From Gammaproteobacteria bacterium UBA2675 (GTDB lineage: Bacteria > Pseudomonadota > Gammaproteobacteria > Pseudomonadales > Pseudohongiellaceae), in assembly GCA_002354805.1 (NCBI GenBank), contig DEMH01000005.1, positions 1 to 64,000 of the forward strand: DNA of 64,000 bases. Direction: 5' to 3'. The notes beneath the pieces were generated by a model. It ran no database searches and had not been told where the DNA came from. It was given only the letters and a program-made list of their open reading frames with translations. The position numbers and the translations under genes are program-made. Shown in pieces: positions 50,449 to 59,746 of this stretch; the stretch's first letter is position 1, and every line of letters begins with the position of its first letter.

Positions 50449-51828
50449 TTAGCCCTGACCGTGGTCAAGCGCCAGTGGATGAACTTCGTCTGGTTCGAAA
50501 CCAGCTTCACGCGCGGCCATTCCGACCAGACATGCATTCAGCACTGCATTGGCATTGAGTGCTGACAGACGCGAGAAGTCCAGCACAGGTGCCAGGTCTG
50601 TTATTTCAAAACCGACGATCTCCCGCGCTGCACACAGATGGCGAATGGTAGAGGTCACTTCCTGCATGGCCAGACCATTGGTGGCCACTCGACCTGCTGC
50701 GACCATGTCATTCGGCTCAATAACGCTGACGTCGATGGAGACAAACAGCTGGTCTGGCAGCTCGTCGATCTCATCGATGACGCGATCCATGACTTCGCTG
50801 TAACCATTGCGATTGATGGAGGCCATGGTGTGATAACGGACATTCTGATCACGCAGCCACTGTAAGGTATCTGCATTCACTGATTCGCCCCGCAGCCCGA
50901 CGGTGATGACGTCGTCACCGTTAACAATGCCTTCATTGATCAGCAGGAACACCGCCTGATCGTCGGACACCGTATGTACACCGTTGCGATTGGCATCCGG
51001 ATGGGCACTGAAGTGCACCAGACCAAAGCTGCCGTTGCCGTGGACCTGCGCAACACCTTTAACACCGGGGTAAAGCATTGAGGTATCGCCACCCACCATC
51101 ATTGGTACTGTTCCGGTGGCGGCTGTCTCGGTCACCATGGCCGTGACGTGGGCGACGGTCCGCTCCACGCTCAGGTTGTCTACTGAAAAGTCACCGTAGT
51201 CGACGACTGACAGCACATCCAGCGGCTTGATCAGCGTCTGCACGTCCGGCACCCCAATGGTGTTCAGCGCGCGCATCACGCGTGGGCCGTTTCCGGCATC
51301 GCGGCGGCCACTGCTCATATCACTGGGAATTCCAACAATCGCCACGTCGACGTCACCCGCCTCCAGGTCTTCGGGAAAAATCGCAACCGGGGCCCCCGCA
51401 AATGTAGGCACACCTGATTCAGGAAACAGGTAGCGATGCACACTGAAGGGGCCCGGGCTGCGTGTGTCATCCCGCAGAATAGGCGGCGGGATGATACCCA
51501 TGTTGAAGCCGTTGGCAGTCAGGTTCAGGGGTATGGCTCCCATGTCCCGCTGGGGGTCATACCCCATCTCCGCTGCTACAGCCATCAAATCTGCCACCAG
51601 GGCCTGCATGTCTGCCGTATCCCGGTTGGCCAGTTCCAGCTCCATCTGCCGCGCAGGCATATAGGTCAGGAAGTCACCACTGCTGATAAACGACTGTTGA
51701 CTTGGACTCATTCCCTCCAGTTTGTCAGTGAGTTCGTCAGGCAATTGCCAGTCCTGAGCGGACAAACTACTACAGACCAGTAATCCGGCCGCCAATGTGG
51801 CCAGTCTGGGGAATCTTGCGGACGTCAT
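50449..51828 (-). CDS. exported ureohydrolase paralogue with degenerate metal site
   Basis: A 459-residue protein with a signal peptide (LATLAAGLLVCSSLSAQ) and the same ureohydrolase fold as its neighbour. Three of the six metal ligands are changed: GGDTS instead of GGDHS (Thr249), HFSAHPDAN instead of HFDAHxD (Ser274; His276 and Asp278 kept), and SIDVSVIEP instead of SFDIDxxDP (Asp366 kept, Ser368). The scaffold is otherwise well kept (VDVAIVGIPSDMSSGRRDAG and VITVGLRGESVNADTLQWL). It is probably a catalytically dead partner or a binding protein. It lies 17 bp upstream of the intact gene, so both are likely in one mRNA. Confidence 0.82.
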   Translation of the reverse strand: MTSARFPRLATLAAGLLVCSSLSAQDWQLPDELTDKLEGMSPSQQSFISSGDFLTYMPARQMELELANRDTADMQALVADLMAVAAEMGYDPQRDMGAIPLNLTANGFNMGIIPPPILRDDTRSPGPFSVHRYLFPESGVPTFAGAPVAIFPEDLEAGDVDVAIVGIPSDMSSGRRDAGNGPRVMRALNTIGVPDVQTLIKPLDVLSVVDYGDFSVDNLSVERTVAHVTAMVTETAATGTVPMMVGGDTSMLYPGVKGVAQVHGNGSFGLVHFSAHPDANRNGVHTVSDDQAVFLLINEGIVNGDDVITVGLRGESVNADTLQWLRDQNVRYHTMASINRNGYSEVMDRVIDEIDELPDQLFVSIDVSVIEPNDMVAAGRVATNGLAMQEVTSTIRHLCAAREIVGFEITDLAPVLDFSRLSALNANAVLNACLVGMAAREAGFEPDEVHPLALDHGQG

Positions 51829-52026
51829 ACAGCATCACTCCGGGTCGGAAAGGTTTGCGAATCAAATTATTACGACAATCTTTATACCGCAGGGGTGCTA
51901 CCCTTGCACTGCGTCAAATAACGGTGTTTTGGCGCAGAGTCATGAGTGGCGCGGCCTGCAGGACGACGGTATCTGCGGCTGTGCAAATCAGTTAGAATCG
52001 GGACAATTGACCGGGAGGCAGTGCTT

Positions 52027-53202
52027 ATGACCATCAAATCGTCCCAAACGCGACCGCTGCTGGCACACTTTTCCAGCCTGATGAGTCTGCCCAGTATCAG
52101 CTCGACCAATGCGTCGCTGGACATGAGCAACATGCCGGTTATCAACTACCTGGCGGAGCAGTTCACAGCGCTTGGGTTCCAGTGCGAGATCATGCCCTGT
52201 GAGAGCAGCAGCGGCGAGGCCAAAGCCAATCTGATTGCCACGCTCGGAAGCGGCCCGGGTGGGCTGGTGCTGGCCGGACACACCGATACCGTCCCCATGG
52301 ACCCGGAACTGTGGTCGGTTGACCCACTGAAAATGACCGAGCAGGACAACCGCCTTTACGGTCTTGGCAGCACCGACATGAAAGGCTTTTTTGCGCTGAT
52401 CCTGGAAGCTGTGCGCGATATCGCCGACAAACCCCTTCAACAGCCGCTGATTGTGCTGGCCACATCGGACGAAGAAACGTCCATGTTTGGGGCCCGCAAA
52501 ATTGCCGAACTTGGGCGCCCCAAGGCGCGCTACGCCATCATTGGCGAACCTACCGGCATGAAACCCATCCATGCCCATAAGGGTGTCATGATGGAATCGA
52601 TTCGGCTGCAGGGTCGCAGCGGCCACTCCTCTGATCCGAGCCTGGGCATCAATGCAATGGAAGCCATGCATGATGTCATCGGTGATCTGCTTAAATTCCG
52701 GGCCGAGCTGCAGGAGAAGTATTACAACCCGCTGTTTGCCATCGATAAACCGACGATGAATCTCGGCTGTATTCATGGTGGCGACAACCCAAATCGCATC
52801 TGTGGCCACTGCGAGCTGGAGTTTGATATTCGTCTGATGCCGGGCATGGAAGTGGAGAACATGCGCGAGCTGATCCGCAAACGTCTCCAGCCTCTGGCAC
52901 AGCGCTGGCAGGTTGGTTTTGAGCTGACACCGCTGTTTCCGGGTGCACCAGCATTCCACTGTCCGGTAGAAAGTGACCTGGTAAAAACCGCCGAAAGACT
53001 GACCGGACACACGGCGGGAACAGTGGCCTTCGGTACCGAAGCACCCTGGCTGCAGCAGATTGGCATCGATACCATCGTGCTGGGCCCGGGTGACATCGAC
53101 CAGGCGCACCAGCCGGACGAGTATCTGTCACTGGATCGCGTCAAACCCTGCGTCGATCTGCTGCAGCAGTTTATTACGCATTACTGCCTGGAAAAGCACT
53201 AG
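52027..53202 (+). CDS. argE: acetylornithine deacetylase
   Basis: A 391-residue M20-family zinc hydrolase that converts N-acetylornithine to ornithine in arginine synthesis. The start ATG 52027 follows GGGAGG by eight bases. Metal-site motifs are LVLAGHTDTVPMD (His and catalytic Asp), YGLGSTDMKGFFALIL (bridging Asp) and VLATSDEETSMFGAR (Glu base pair). The dimerisation domain begins with HKGVMMESIRLQGRSGHSSDPSLG. The last His ligand is in LGPGDIDQAHQPDEYL. The length matches E. coli ArgE (383). argA follows after 29 bp. Confidence 0.95.
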   Translation: MTIKSSQTRPLLAHFSSLMSLPSISSTNASLDMSNMPVINYLAEQFTALGFQCEIMPCESSSGEAKANLIATLGSGPGGLVLAGHTDTVPMDPELWSVDPLKMTEQDNRLYGLGSTDMKGFFALILEAVRDIADKPLQQPLIVLATSDEETSMFGARKIAELGRPKARYAIIGEPTGMKPIHAHKGVMMESIRLQGRSGHSSDPSLGINAMEAMHDVIGDLLKFRAELQEKYYNPLFAIDKPTMNLGCIHGGDNPNRICGHCELEFDIRLMPGMEVENMRELIRKRLQPLAQRWQVGFELTPLFPGAPAFHCPVESDLVKTAERLTGHTAGTVAFGTEAPWLQQIGIDTIVLGPGDIDQAHQPDEYLSLDRVKPCVDLLQQFITHYCLEKH

Positions 53203-53231
53203 GACAAAGAAAAAGAACACAGGAACACGAC

Positions 53232-54557
53232 ATGGAAAATCTGTCTCAATACATCGACTGGTTTCGACACTCGTCCAGCTACATCAATGCCCATCGCAAA
53301 AAGGTATTCGTGGTACTTCTGACAGGCGAAGCCATTGCGCATGACAATTTCAGCAATATTGTTCATGACATTACGCTGCTGCACAGTCTGGGCGTCAAGC
53401 TGGTGCTGGTGCATGGTGCGCGACCGCAGATCAGCGCCTCACTGCAACAGGCTGGCCACGAACTGCGATACCACAAGGGTTTGCGTATTACTGATGTCGA
53501 CAGCCTGCAGATTATAAAACAGACCGTCGGCGCCATGTCGATCGATCTGGAAGCGCAGTTTTCCATGGGGCTGGCAAACTCGCCAATGCACGGCGCAGAC
53601 ATCAAGGTCAGCCGCGGCAACTTCATCACGGGACGACCTCTGGGCGTGATCGACGGTTTTGACTACGCGCTGACAGGCGTGGTACGCAAAGTAAATGCCA
53701 CGGCCATCATGCAGCACCTGGACAAAAACAATATCGTGCTGGTGTCCAACCTGGGGTATTCCCCTACGGGCGAAGTGTTCAATCTGTCCGCTGAAGAGGT
53801 GGCCACCGAGATAGCCATAGCCATGGCGGCGGAGAAACTGATTCTGTTTGTGCCACAACGCGGCATCATGGACGCCGCCGACAATCTGGTCAGCACCCTG
53901 AGTCCGGTCGCTGCTGAACAGTTGCTGCTCAATATCAGTGACGATCACCCGCAGGCCAGGAATGGTGTGCGCGAATCACTTGCAGCCGCCGCCAAGGCCA
54001 GCAGCAAGACGGTGCATCGCTGTCATCTGATCAACTTTGAGGACAACGGTGCTTTGATCGAAGAGCTGTTCACACGTGACGGTAACGGCACCCTGGTTTC
54101 GCGTGACAACTTTGAGCTGCTGCGTCAGGCCGTGATTGACGACGTCGGTGGTATTCTGGAATTGATCGCGCCACTGGAGGCCGCCGGCATACTGGTGCAT
54201 CGCTCGCGCGAACTGCTGGAAGCAGAGATCGAGTATTTCAAGGTCATCGAAATGGAGGGCATGATTATCGCCTGCGCCGCGATCTACCCACTGGACGAAG
54301 ACACCGGAGAGATCGCCTGCATCGCGATCCATAAGGAGTATCAGGAAAGTGGTCGCGGTGATCACCTGCTGCGTGCCCTGGAAAAAGAAGCCAGGCGGAT
54401 GGGGCTGAGCAATGCCATCGTGCTGACGACTCAAACCGCACACTGGTTTCTGGAGCGTGGCTTTAAACCTATCGCTGTTTCAGACCTGCCGATCAAAAAG
54501 CAGGAGCTCTACAACTACCAGCGTAATTCCAAGGCGTTTCGCAAAGCACTGACGTGA
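53232..54557 (+). CDS. argA: N-acetylglutamate synthase
   Basis: A 441-residue two-domain enzyme that makes N-acetylglutamate from glutamate and acetyl-CoA, the first step of arginine synthesis. The amino-acid kinase-like domain (about 20-290) shows LHSLGVKLVLVHGARPQISASLQ and VNATAIMQHLDKNNIVLVSNLGYSPTGEVFNL and should carry the arginine feedback site. The GNAT domain (about 300-435) shows EYFKVIEMEGMIIACAAIYPL and IAIHKEYQESGRGDHLLRALEKEARRMG. Length and domain order match the E. coli enzyme (443). It is paired with argE, as in many gammaproteobacteria. Confidence 0.95.
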   Translation: MENLSQYIDWFRHSSSYINAHRKKVFVVLLTGEAIAHDNFSNIVHDITLLHSLGVKLVLVHGARPQISASLQQAGHELRYHKGLRITDVDSLQIIKQTVGAMSIDLEAQFSMGLANSPMHGADIKVSRGNFITGRPLGVIDGFDYALTGVVRKVNATAIMQHLDKNNIVLVSNLGYSPTGEVFNLSAEEVATEIAIAMAAEKLILFVPQRGIMDAADNLVSTLSPVAAEQLLLNISDDHPQARNGVRESLAAAAKASSKTVHRCHLINFEDNGALIEELFTRDGNGTLVSRDNFELLRQAVIDDVGGILELIAPLEAAGILVHRSRELLEAEIEYFKVIEMEGMIIACAAIYPLDEDTGEIACIAIHKEYQESGRGDHLLRALEKEARRMGLSNAIVLTTQTAHWFLERGFKPIAVSDLPIKKQELYNYQRNSKAFRKALT

Positions 54558-54609
54558 GGCGTGGGCTGGCTGAGATGGCTCGTGTGCTCAACGAGAGCAT
54601 CACCGCCAA

Positions 54610-55137
54610 TCAGCGTTCCAGAATCACAAAGCTGTAATCGTAGGGATTCGGGTCGGCGGCTGCATGGTCTTCCCGGCCCAGCTCGTGCCACTCGCTCAGT
54701 TCGAATTCCGGGAACCAGGCATCACCGTCGACATGGGCATGGACCTGCGTCATGTAGAGACGGTCAGCGTAGGGCAGCGCCATTTCATAGATCTGCGCAC
54801 CACCCATAATGATGACTTCATCGCCGCCATTGATCAGACACACCTTCTCGGCCAGTGCCAGCGCGTCCTCAAAAGTCGGAACTACCTTGACGCCTTCTGC
54901 CTGAAATTCAGGATTACGTGAGATGACGATGTTGGTGCGGCCGGGCAGCGGCCGACCGATGGATTCCCATGTCTTGCGACCCATCACGATGGGTTTGCCC
55001 ATGGTGACACGCTTGAAGTACTTCAGGTCTTCCGGGAGATACCACGGCAGTGCATTGTTGCGGCCTATCACACGATTCTGCGACTGCGCCCAGATCAGTG
55101 CCACTTTCATTTCGGGTAATTCGTCTGTCTCGTCCAT
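54610..55137 (-). CDS. folA: dihydrofolate reductase
   Basis: A 175-residue DHFR that reduces dihydrofolate to tetrahydrofolate with NADPH. The motifs are VALIWAQSQNRVIGRNNALPWYLPEDLKYFKRVTMGKPIVMGRKTWESIGRPLPGR (folate site and NADPH contacts, WYLPEDL with the active-site Glu instead of Asp27 of E. coli) and IIMGGAQIYEMALPYADRLYMT. ATG 55135-55137, two bases after the thyA stop, favours coupled translation. ATG 55108-55110 (MKVALIW) is an alternative that fits the usual family start. Confidence 0.93.
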   Translation of the reverse strand: MDETDELPEMKVALIWAQSQNRVIGRNNALPWYLPEDLKYFKRVTMGKPIVMGRKTWESIGRPLPGRTNIVISRNPEFQAEGVKVVPTFEDALALAEKVCLINGGDEVIIMGGAQIYEMALPYADRLYMTQVHAHVDGDAWFPEFELSEWHELGREDHAAADPNPYDYSFVILER

Positions 55138-55139
55138 CG

Positions 55140-55934
55140 TCAAACGGCCACCGGTGCGGAGATGTGTGGGTGCGACTGGTAATTCTGTATTTCGAAGTCA
55201 TCAAACTGATAATCGAAAATACTGCCCGGGCGCCGCTTGATATGCAGCGTCGGCAGCGGCAAAGGCTCGCGTGTTAACTGCAGTCGAGCCTGCTCCAGAT
55301 GATTGCTGTACAAATGCGTATCGCCACCGGTCCAGATAAATTCACCAACCTCGAGATCACACTGCTGGGCCATCATGTGGGTGAGCAGTGCATACGAGGC
55401 AATATTGAACGGCACACCCAGAAATGTGTCTGCCGAACGCTGATACAACTGGCAGGACAATTTGCCATTGGCGACGTAGAACTGAAACAGTGAATGGCAG
55501 GGCGGCAGCGCCATCTCATCGACATAGGCGGGGTTGTAGGCAACCACCATGTGGCGACGGGAATCGGGGTTGTTGCGGATCTGTTCGACCACCTTGCTGA
55601 TCTGGTCGACGGACTGACCGTCCTTGCCAGGCCAGCTGCGCCACTGGAACCCGTAGACCGGGCCCAGGTCGCCGTTTTCATCGGCCCATTCGTCCCAGAT
55701 GGAGACGCCGTTTTCTTTCAGATATCGGATATTGGTGTCGCCGCTGAGAAACCACAGCAATTCATGAATGATCGAGCGCAGATGCAGCTTTTTGGTGGTG
55801 ACCAGCGGAAAGCCCTGCTGCAGATCAAAGCGCATCTGGTGGCCGAACACTGACAGTGTCCCGGTGCCGGTGCGATCCGATTTCTCGGCGCCTTCATCCA
55901 GTATTCGTTGCAGTAAGTCCTGATATTGTTTCAC
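55140..55934 (-). CDS. thyA: thymidylate synthase
   Basis: A 264-residue enzyme, identical in length to E. coli ThyA, making dTMP from dUMP with methylene-tetrahydrofolate. The active-site Cys lies in LPPCHSLFQFYV; LWFLSGDTNIRYLKENGV, QLYQRSADTFLGVPFNIASYALLTHMMAQ and FIWTGGDTHLYSNHLEQ are standard ThyA signatures. The stop is two bases before the folA ATG, and the start overlaps the lgt stop by four bases. The product dihydrofolate is the substrate of FolA next door. Confidence 0.97.
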   Translation of the reverse strand: MKQYQDLLQRILDEGAEKSDRTGTGTLSVFGHQMRFDLQQGFPLVTTKKLHLRSIIHELLWFLSGDTNIRYLKENGVSIWDEWADENGDLGPVYGFQWRSWPGKDGQSVDQISKVVEQIRNNPDSRRHMVVAYNPAYVDEMALPPCHSLFQFYVANGKLSCQLYQRSADTFLGVPFNIASYALLTHMMAQQCDLEVGEFIWTGGDTHLYSNHLEQARLQLTREPLPLPTLHIKRRPGSIFDYQFDDFEIQNYQSHPHISAPVAV

Positions 55935-56722
55935 GCCGGCTGTTTCCTGTAGGCAATGACAAGTAGTGCGATTCCCGCAAAGATCATGGGCAGGGACAGT
56001 ACCTGCCCCATTGTCATCCAGTCAAGCGCAACAAAACCGATCCATGAGTCGGGCTCGCGGTAGAACTCCACAAAGAATCGCTGCAGGCCGTAGCCCAGCC
56101 CGAACAGTCCGGACACTGCATAGCGTGGTCGGGGCTTGGAGGAGAACCACCAGACCACCGCAAACAGCACGACGCCCTCAAGAAATGCCTGGTAGAGCTG
56201 CGAGGCATGGCGGGGCAAATTGTCGACATGTGGAAACACCATGCCCCACGATACCGTGGTAGGTCGCCCCCACAGCTCACCGCCGATAAAATTGCCGATG
56301 CGGCCAATACCCAGCGCCAGCGGTGCAAATGGCGCAATGAAGTCCAGCACGTCAAACCAGCGCTTGTTGATGCGGCGACCGTACCAGTAGAACGCCAGCA
56401 TCACGCCAATGAATCCGCCATGGAAGGACATGCCGCCTTCCCAGACGCGCAGCAGCCAGAGCGGATCAGCCACGAAGCGATCAAAGTTGTAGAACAGCAC
56501 CGATCCCAGACGGCCACCCAGCACGGCACCCAGGGCGCCGTAGAAAACCAGGTCGGAAATATGATCGTCGGTATACTCGCCTTTCCAGGGGCCGGTGCGG
56601 ATACGGTATCGCGCCAGCAGCCAGCAGGCTGTAAACGCAACGATATACATGATGCCGTACCAGTGCACGGTCAGTGGGCCTATCGAGAAAGCAACCGGGT
56701 CAATATCGGGGTAGGTCAGCAT
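55931..56722 (-). CDS. lgt: prolipoprotein diacylglyceryl transferase
   Basis: A 263-residue inner-membrane enzyme that transfers diacylglycerol from phosphatidylglycerol to lipobox cysteines. Seven hydrophobic segments are present. The motif HGGFIGVMLAFYWYGRR (with the essential His) and the Lgt signature GRIGNFIGGELWGRPT are intact, as is the C-terminal YREPDSWIG stretch. It would process the lipoproteins predicted in this window, including PelC. It overlaps thyA by four bases. Confidence 0.96.
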   Translation of the reverse strand: MLTYPDIDPVAFSIGPLTVHWYGIMYIVAFTACWLLARYRIRTGPWKGEYTDDHISDLVFYGALGAVLGGRLGSVLFYNFDRFVADPLWLLRVWEGGMSFHGGFIGVMLAFYWYGRRINKRWFDVLDFIAPFAPLALGIGRIGNFIGGELWGRPTTVSWGMVFPHVDNLPRHASQLYQAFLEGVVLFAVVWWFSSKPRPRYAVSGLFGLGYGLQRFFVEFYREPDSWIGFVALDWMTMGQVLSLPMIFAGIALLVIAYRKQPA

Positions 56723-56766
56723 CGGGTCTTTTCAAATTCCTGAAGGTCGTAAATATCTGTTCCGTG

Positions 56767-59043
56767 TTAATTGCTGCGTGACGAGCGCAATAGTCGATCG
56801 ACGCCGGCATTGTAAAGCGCCAGGTCAACACAGCTTCGGATACTCTGCGCGTCGGTCAGTTTCATGACATCCTGCAGCAGCTCTTTGGCAGTGCTGAGCG
56901 TGACGGCACGAATCACTGCCTTTACCTTGAGCAGCGTCGAGGCGTTCATCGACAGCACATCAAAGCCCATCGCCACCAGCAACAGTGCTGCACCGGGATC
57001 ACCAGCCATCTCACCACAGATGCTGACCGGTTTGTTTTCGGCATGGGCTTCATTAACGACCTGCTGCAGCGCGTTAAGCACCGCAGGGTGGAAGGCTGAG
57101 TACAGGTCAGCCACCCGGGGGTTATTTCGGTCAACAGCCAGCAGATACTGTGTCAGGTCATTGCTGCCGACTGACACAAAATCCACCATCTGGCACAGTG
57201 CGCGTGTCAGGTAAACGGCAGCCGGTAATTCAATCATGACACCAATCGGTGGCATGCGAACGTCCAGCCCTTCTTCCTGCAGCTCGCGCAGGGCACGCTT
57301 GATAATCTGGGTAGCGCCAGTGACCTCCTGCAGATTGGAAACCATTGGCAACATGATCTGCAGATTATTCAGGCCCTCACTGGCGCGGATCATTGCCCGT
57401 GCCTGCGCGATAAAAATCTCGGGGTGGTCAAGTGTCACCCGAATGCCGCGCCAGCCAAGAAACGGGTTCGCCTCTTCAATCGGGAAGTAGGGCAGGGCCT
57501 TGTCGCCGCCGACGTCCAGTGTTCGCATGGTGACCAGCTTGGGAGCAAAAGCCTCAAGCTGCTGCCGGTAGATGGCCGCCTGTTCCTGTTCACTGGGGAA
57601 ACGCTCACTCAACAGGAAAGGCACTTCTGTGCGGAACAGACCAATGCCTTCGGCACCGTGATCCAGCGAACGCACAACGTCTGTCATCAGACCGGTGTTG
57701 ACCCACAGGCTGACACGATGATCGTCGGGTGTGACACAGGGCAGATTGATCAGCCCTTCCAGACCACGGACCAGTTGTTCTTCTTCTTTGATGACTTCCT
57801 GGTAACGCGCCAGCAGTTGATCCGACGGACTGGTATAGACGGTACCATTGTAGCCATCGACAATAACCTGGCGGCCGTCGAGGCGTCTATAAGGCAGATC
57901 CAGGGCGCCCATGACGGTCGGGATGCCCATCGTCCGCGCAAGAATCGCTACGTGTGAGTTACCTGACCCTTTAACTGAGATCATGCCAACCAGTTTTTCG
58001 CGTGGCACTTCCATCAGCATTGAAGGCGCCAGCTCTTCTCCAACAAGGATGGTGTGATCCGGGTATTCCTTGGGTTTGTCGCGCTCGGTTTCCTGCAGGT
58101 AAAACAGCACACGACTGCAAAGATCCTTGATATCAGCCGCACGCTCGCGCAGGTAAGGATCTTTCATCTGTTCAAACGCCTTGACGTGGTCGGTGGCTAC
58201 CTCGGCCAGGGCACCCTGCGACCACTGACCAGCCGAGATCAGATCATTAACCTCGCGACCCAGGGCATCGTCGTCCAGCATGCGCAGATAAACATCAAAC
58301 AGGTCACGCTCTTCAGGTCGCAGCTGCTGACCCACTGAGTCACTGAGCGCCTTGATGTCAGTACGGACACGATTCAGGGCGTCTGCAAAGGCTGCCAGTT
58401 CGGCATCGATGTCCTCAGCAACCCGGCTGGGAATCAGACTCAGATCTGCATGCGGGAACACCACCACTGCCTGGCCTATTGCTACACCAGATGCACCGGA
58501 GATACCCGCAAAACTGGTGTCGGCGCGGCGCTGACCGGAGGGGCTCATACCCTGGATGGCGCCGCTGGCTTCGGCCGCAGCGATCACCCCTGCCAGTTGC
58601 GCAGACAGCGTGATCAGAAAGGCTTCTTCACCGTTGTCAAAAGACCGTTTGTCCCGGTGCTGTACAACCAGCACGCCCAGCACATTCCGGTGGTGGATAA
58701 TGGGCACACCCAGGAAGGAGCGGAACTCTTCCTCGCCGGTTTCCGACAGGTAGTGATAGTTGGGATGAGCGCGAGCGTCTTCCAAATTGACCGGCTCCGC
58801 GTTGCGCGCCACCAGGCCAACAAGACCTTCATCCAGTTGCAGGCTGACGTGGCCAACAGACTCTTTGCGAAGACCCTCGGAGGCCATCAGCACATGGCAA
58901 TTGATGTCGCTGTCCAGCAGGTAAACCGAGCAGACCTGCGTGTTCATAGCATCCCGTACGCGCGACACAATAATGTCGAGCGCAGTCTGCAGGTCCCTGG
59001 CGGTGTTCACCTCCTGGACTATTTCACGCAATCTATCGAGCAT
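56767..59043 (-). CDS. ptsP: PtsP, nitrogen PTS phosphoenolpyruvate phosphotransferase (EI-Ntr)
   Basis: A 758-residue protein that takes phosphate from PEP and passes it to NPr in the nitrogen phosphotransferase system. The N-terminal GAF domain (about 1-150) is QEVNTARDLQTALDIIVSRV and DSDINCHVLMASEGL. A linker leads to the EI helical domain. The active His is in GSGNSHVAILARTMGIPTV, near residue 360. The C-terminal PEP-binding TIM barrel shows GIGLFRTEVPFL, TLDVGGDKALPYF, GSNDLTQYLLAVDRNN and VSICGEMAGDP with the catalytic Cys. The length matches E. coli PtsP (748). It lies between rppH and lgt. Confidence 0.96.
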   Translation of the reverse strand: MLDRLREIVQEVNTARDLQTALDIIVSRVRDAMNTQVCSVYLLDSDINCHVLMASEGLRKESVGHVSLQLDEGLVGLVARNAEPVNLEDARAHPNYHYLSETGEEEFRSFLGVPIIHHRNVLGVLVVQHRDKRSFDNGEEAFLITLSAQLAGVIAAAEASGAIQGMSPSGQRRADTSFAGISGASGVAIGQAVVVFPHADLSLIPSRVAEDIDAELAAFADALNRVRTDIKALSDSVGQQLRPEERDLFDVYLRMLDDDALGREVNDLISAGQWSQGALAEVATDHVKAFEQMKDPYLRERAADIKDLCSRVLFYLQETERDKPKEYPDHTILVGEELAPSMLMEVPREKLVGMISVKGSGNSHVAILARTMGIPTVMGALDLPYRRLDGRQVIVDGYNGTVYTSPSDQLLARYQEVIKEEEQLVRGLEGLINLPCVTPDDHRVSLWVNTGLMTDVVRSLDHGAEGIGLFRTEVPFLLSERFPSEQEQAAIYRQQLEAFAPKLVTMRTLDVGGDKALPYFPIEEANPFLGWRGIRVTLDHPEIFIAQARAMIRASEGLNNLQIMLPMVSNLQEVTGATQIIKRALRELQEEGLDVRMPPIGVMIELPAAVYLTRALCQMVDFVSVGSNDLTQYLLAVDRNNPRVADLYSAFHPAVLNALQQVVNEAHAENKPVSICGEMAGDPGAALLLVAMGFDVLSMNASTLLKVKAVIRAVTLSTAKELLQDVMKLTDAQSIRSCVDLALYNAGVDRLLRSSRSN

Positions 59044-59071
59044 AGGATGGTTCGCCTGGCTGGCGACTCGT

Positions 59072-59560
59072 TTACGAATTCACGTATCGGTTAAGAGGCT
59101 TGACCAATTGTCGCAACGCCTGACGGTATACCTCGCGTTTAAAGTCGATAACCTGGCTGAGCGGATACCAGAAACTAACCCACTGCCAGTCATCAAACTC
59201 CGGCGTATCGTCCTGATTGGACAGACAGATACGTGACTCTTCTCCGCGCAGACTCAACAAAAACCATTTCTGTTTCTGCCCGATACAGACCGGGTTGGAG
59301 TTCTGCCGGATATAATGACGCGGCAATTGGTAGTACAACCAGTCCCGCGTACTTGAGAGTATTTCCACGTCCCTGGCCTCAAGCCCGACTTCTTCTTTTA
59401 ATTCCCTGTACATTGCCTGCTGCAGCCGCTCACCCTTGCGGATGCCACCCTGGGGAAATTGCCAGGCATCCTGGCCAATACGCTTGGCCCACAACACCTG
59501 CCCTCGAGGGTTGCAGATGATGATACCGACATTCGGTCTGAAGCCTTCAGCATCAATCAT
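59072..59560 (-). CDS. rppH: RppH, RNA pyrophosphohydrolase
   Basis: A 162-residue Nudix enzyme that removes pyrophosphate from mRNA 5' ends and starts RNA decay. It begins MIDAEGFRPNVGIIICNPRGQVLWAKR, the family start. The Nudix box is GGIRKGERLQQAMYRELKEEVGL. LYYQLPRHYIRQNSNPVCIGQKQKWFLLSL is the RppH-specific part. The length fits (E. coli 176). It is the first gene of the minus-strand set rppH-ptsP-lgt-thyA-folA, an order shared with many gammaproteobacteria. Confidence 0.96.
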   Translation of the reverse strand: MIDAEGFRPNVGIIICNPRGQVLWAKRIGQDAWQFPQGGIRKGERLQQAMYRELKEEVGLEARDVEILSSTRDWLYYQLPRHYIRQNSNPVCIGQKQKWFLLSLRGEESRICLSNQDDTPEFDDWQWVSFWYPLSQVIDFKREVYRQALRQLVKPLNRYVNS

Positions 59561-59746
59561 TTACGTTTGCATTCCGATCAAATTCCGATCCGTTCCAGAT
59601 CGATTAACACTCTATAGGGGCGTTGCTGTCACAGACATGCCAGCACTGCATTGTTTCACAAAAACGTCCCACAAAAAAGCGCCTGCCTCGGGTTATAATC
59701 CGCGCCGTGGCAATTACCCCTTAACCCAAGCAACAGGAACCAATGC

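Noticed and set aside
50449..51828. Second ureohydrolase as a normal agmatinase
   Set aside because: Three of six metal ligands are replaced, so classic dimanganese catalysis is unlikely; annotated as a degenerate paralogue.
51988..53109. 373-residue frame on minus opposite argE
   Set aside because: Antisense shadow; argE has complete M20 motifs.
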